Below, piece by piece: positions 31,646 to 32,474 of a DNA stretch of 32,474 nt; positions within the stretch are counted from its first letter, which is position 1; every line of letters starts with the position of its first letter. The stretch is from Methylosinus sporium (lineage in GTDB: Bacteria > Pseudomonadota > Alphaproteobacteria > Rhizobiales > Beijerinckiaceae). The stretch is from NCBI RefSeq assembly GCF_003113265.1, contig NZ_PUIV01000038.1, positions 1 through 32,474 on the forward strand, read 5' to 3'. The notes under the pieces were generated by a model, which was given only the letters and a program-made list of their open reading frames with translations, searched no databases and was not told the origin of the DNA. The position numbers and the translations under genes were made by a program.

Positions 31646-31749
31646 ATGAAAGAGGCCGCGTCGGGATGCGAGACGACGCTAACCTTTGCCGGCGCCATTC
31701 GTTCAAAATCCTTGCTCCTCGGCTCGATCGGCGTCATATACGGAGAGCG

Positions 31750-32028
31750 ATGACGGACTCTCAAGAAACCACGCTGATCGAGGCCTTGAAGAAGGTCGAT
31801 GCGCATGGCGACATCGCGCCGCCGCATGTGCAGGATCCGATGACCATGGCGTTGCGCCAGCGCGCCATTGCGGCCGATCTCATGCGTTGGGACGACAGCC
31901 GCGGCCGTTATGTGCTCACCGGCACCGGCCGCAGCCGCATCAGCGCCCGCAATCGCGCCCCCGGCGCGGTGCTGCGCTTCCGCCGCAGAGACGAGCGCGA
32001 AGGCGATTCTCAGCGCAAGGTCGACTGA
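31750..32028 (+). CDS. Hypothetical protein, small
   Basis: The 92-residue protein starts at an ATG with GGAG 5 bases upstream. It contains IEALKKVDAHGDIAPPH and MALRQRAIAADLMRWDDSRGRYVLTGTGRSRI. The latter has the look of a winged-helix end, with a strand-turn-strand GRYVLTGTGR after a helix. The tail is Arg-rich. I do not recognise the family with confidence. It converges with the truncated ATPase gene and overlaps its 3' end by 19 bases. Confidence 0.55.
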   Translation: MTDSQETTLIEALKKVDAHGDIAPPHVQDPMTMALRQRAIAADLMRWDDSRGRYVLTGTGRSRISARNRAPGAVLRFRRRDEREGDSQRKVD

Positions 32029-32393
32029 TCGGAAATTTCCAACCTATTCAGCACGAAGTCGGCGCGCTCGGCGACGCTCGCCCGCGGCAAGACATCCAGC
32101 CGATAGCCGAGCAATGGATAAGCTTCCGCGAGCCGCTCATATTCGGCGACGGCGGCGTCGAAGCCCTGGCGGCGCTCCGCATCCCCGACATAGATTTCTC
32201 GCCACGGCGGCGTCATGAACACGCGAGAATCATAGCGCGGCTGCGCGCGCAAGGTCGCCTGCGCCGGCTCTCCGGTCGCATGTTGTAGCGCGACGGCGGC
32301 GTCGACCAGCGTATCCCTCCGGCGGCGGCCGCCTGGCGGTGACCTCGGTTTTTGAGATAGCTGCCTGATGGGTGACGCGATGATCATGTCCAC
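32010..32393 (-). pseudogene. 5'-truncated AAA-family ATPase gene
   Basis: The reverse strand encodes the C-terminal half of a predicted ATPase of the AAA_28 type. From about 32309 down it reads LVDAAVALQ, then YDSRVFMTPPWREIYVGDAE, ERRQGFDAAVAEYERLAEAYPLLGYRLDVLPRASVAER, a pattern I associate with that family. The upstream half, which should carry the Walker A P-loop, is missing. The 28 codons before 32309 (IIASPIRQLSQKPRSPPGG) look unrelated to the family. I infer that an insertion near 32310 removed or displaced the 5' part, making this a gene remnant. An ATG at 32393 happens to keep the frame open. A shorter true protein is less likely. Confidence 0.6.
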
Positions 32394-32474
32394 TTCAGTT
32401 ACAAGCGGACACTATCGCCTATGTCGCGCAACGATGATGGTCCTCCGGCTCCCGAGCGCAAGCGTCGCTCATGG
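32310..32474. mobile_element. Probable edge of an insertion sequence
   Basis: The reading frame of the ATPase loses homology near 32310, and the remaining 165 bases to the window end fit no neighbouring gene. TGTCCACTT (32386-32394) and AAGCGGACA (32402-32410) form an imperfect inverted repeat (8 of 9 pairs), which could be an element end or operator. A possible transposase-accessory start lies at 32421. The other end is outside the window, so the element type is unproven. Confidence 0.35.
32421..32474 (+). CDS. Possible IS66-type TnpA start (partial)
   Basis: An ATG at 32421 opens 18 codons to the window edge: MSRNDDGPPAPERKRRSW. The Glu-Arg-Lys-Arg-Arg-Ser-Trp ending resembles the start of IS66 accessory protein TnpA, where a basic stretch and Trp lead into the helix-turn-helix. 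Too little is visible to be sure. A second frame from 32369 is also open to the edge. Confidence 0.3.
   Translation, partial: MSRNDDGPPAPERKRRSW

Noticed and set aside
1-32474. CRISPR arrays, prophage genes or complete insertion sequences
   Set aside because: I found no spaced direct-repeat array, phage gene block or complete transposase; only a possible element edge at the right end.

Overview
The window is GC-rich chromosomal DNA with short gene gaps, many ATGA stop/start overlaps and strong C/G bias at third codon positions. The gene set points to an alphaproteobacterium of the Hyphomicrobiales. It includes a RegB/RegA (ActS/ActR) redox pair, an MmcB-type repair protein, a secD-secF-Mth938-squalene-synthase-like gene string and a MaoC-type enzyme resembling mesaconyl-CoA hydratase of the ethylmalonyl-CoA pathway. 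The last of these suggests a serine-cycle methylotroph (Methylocystis/Methylosinus-like), but no methane or methanol oxidation gene lies in the window, so the genus is an inference.

Layout. 1-249 (-): start of a Gly/His-rich secreted protein. 507-4919 (+): yajC, secD, secF, an Mth938-domain gene and a squalene/phytoene-synthase-like gene. 5017-7054 (+): regB/actS and regA/actR. 7079-7576 (-): mmcB. 7676-8758 (+): an orphan PotF-like binding protein. 8975-11140 (-): an exopolysaccharide chain-length/export protein. 11566-17312 (+): a five-gene operon holding a carrier protein, an acyl-CoA-dehydrogenase-like flavoprotein, an amino acid:[carrier protein] ligase, a DUF1839 protein and a GH2 beta-mannosidase-like protein. 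17360-19575 (-): a small cytosolic histidine kinase and an APC amino-acid permease. 19719-20090 (+): a glyoxalase-fold protein. 20097-26100 (-): an iron/siderophore uptake operon (TonB-dependent receptor, two PiuC-like dioxygenases, ExbB, ExbD, TonB). 26410-27909 (-): an S10 peptidase. 28057-28257 (+): CsbD. 28330-30007 (-): yggT, DUF167 and the MaoC hydratase. 30188-30263 (+): tRNA-Ala(CGC). 30411-32474: small hypotheticals, an AT-hook-like protein, a 5'-truncated ATPase gene and the probable edge of an insertion sequence.

How the genes work together. SecDF-YajC forms the accessory translocase. RegB/RegA is a complete redox two-component system. The receptor-dioxygenase-ExbBD-TonB block forms a self-contained outer-membrane iron-uptake unit. 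The most intriguing unit is the carrier-protein operon at 11566-17312. Its ligase resembles a class II aminoacyl-tRNA synthetase that loads an amino acid onto a carrier protein instead of tRNA. Its dehydrogenase-like member lacks the usual catalytic Glu, and its GH2 member has a changed acid/base motif. Two tandem 22-bp repeats lie in its upstream region. I do not know of an assigned end product for this pathway. It is the best candidate here for an undescribed system.
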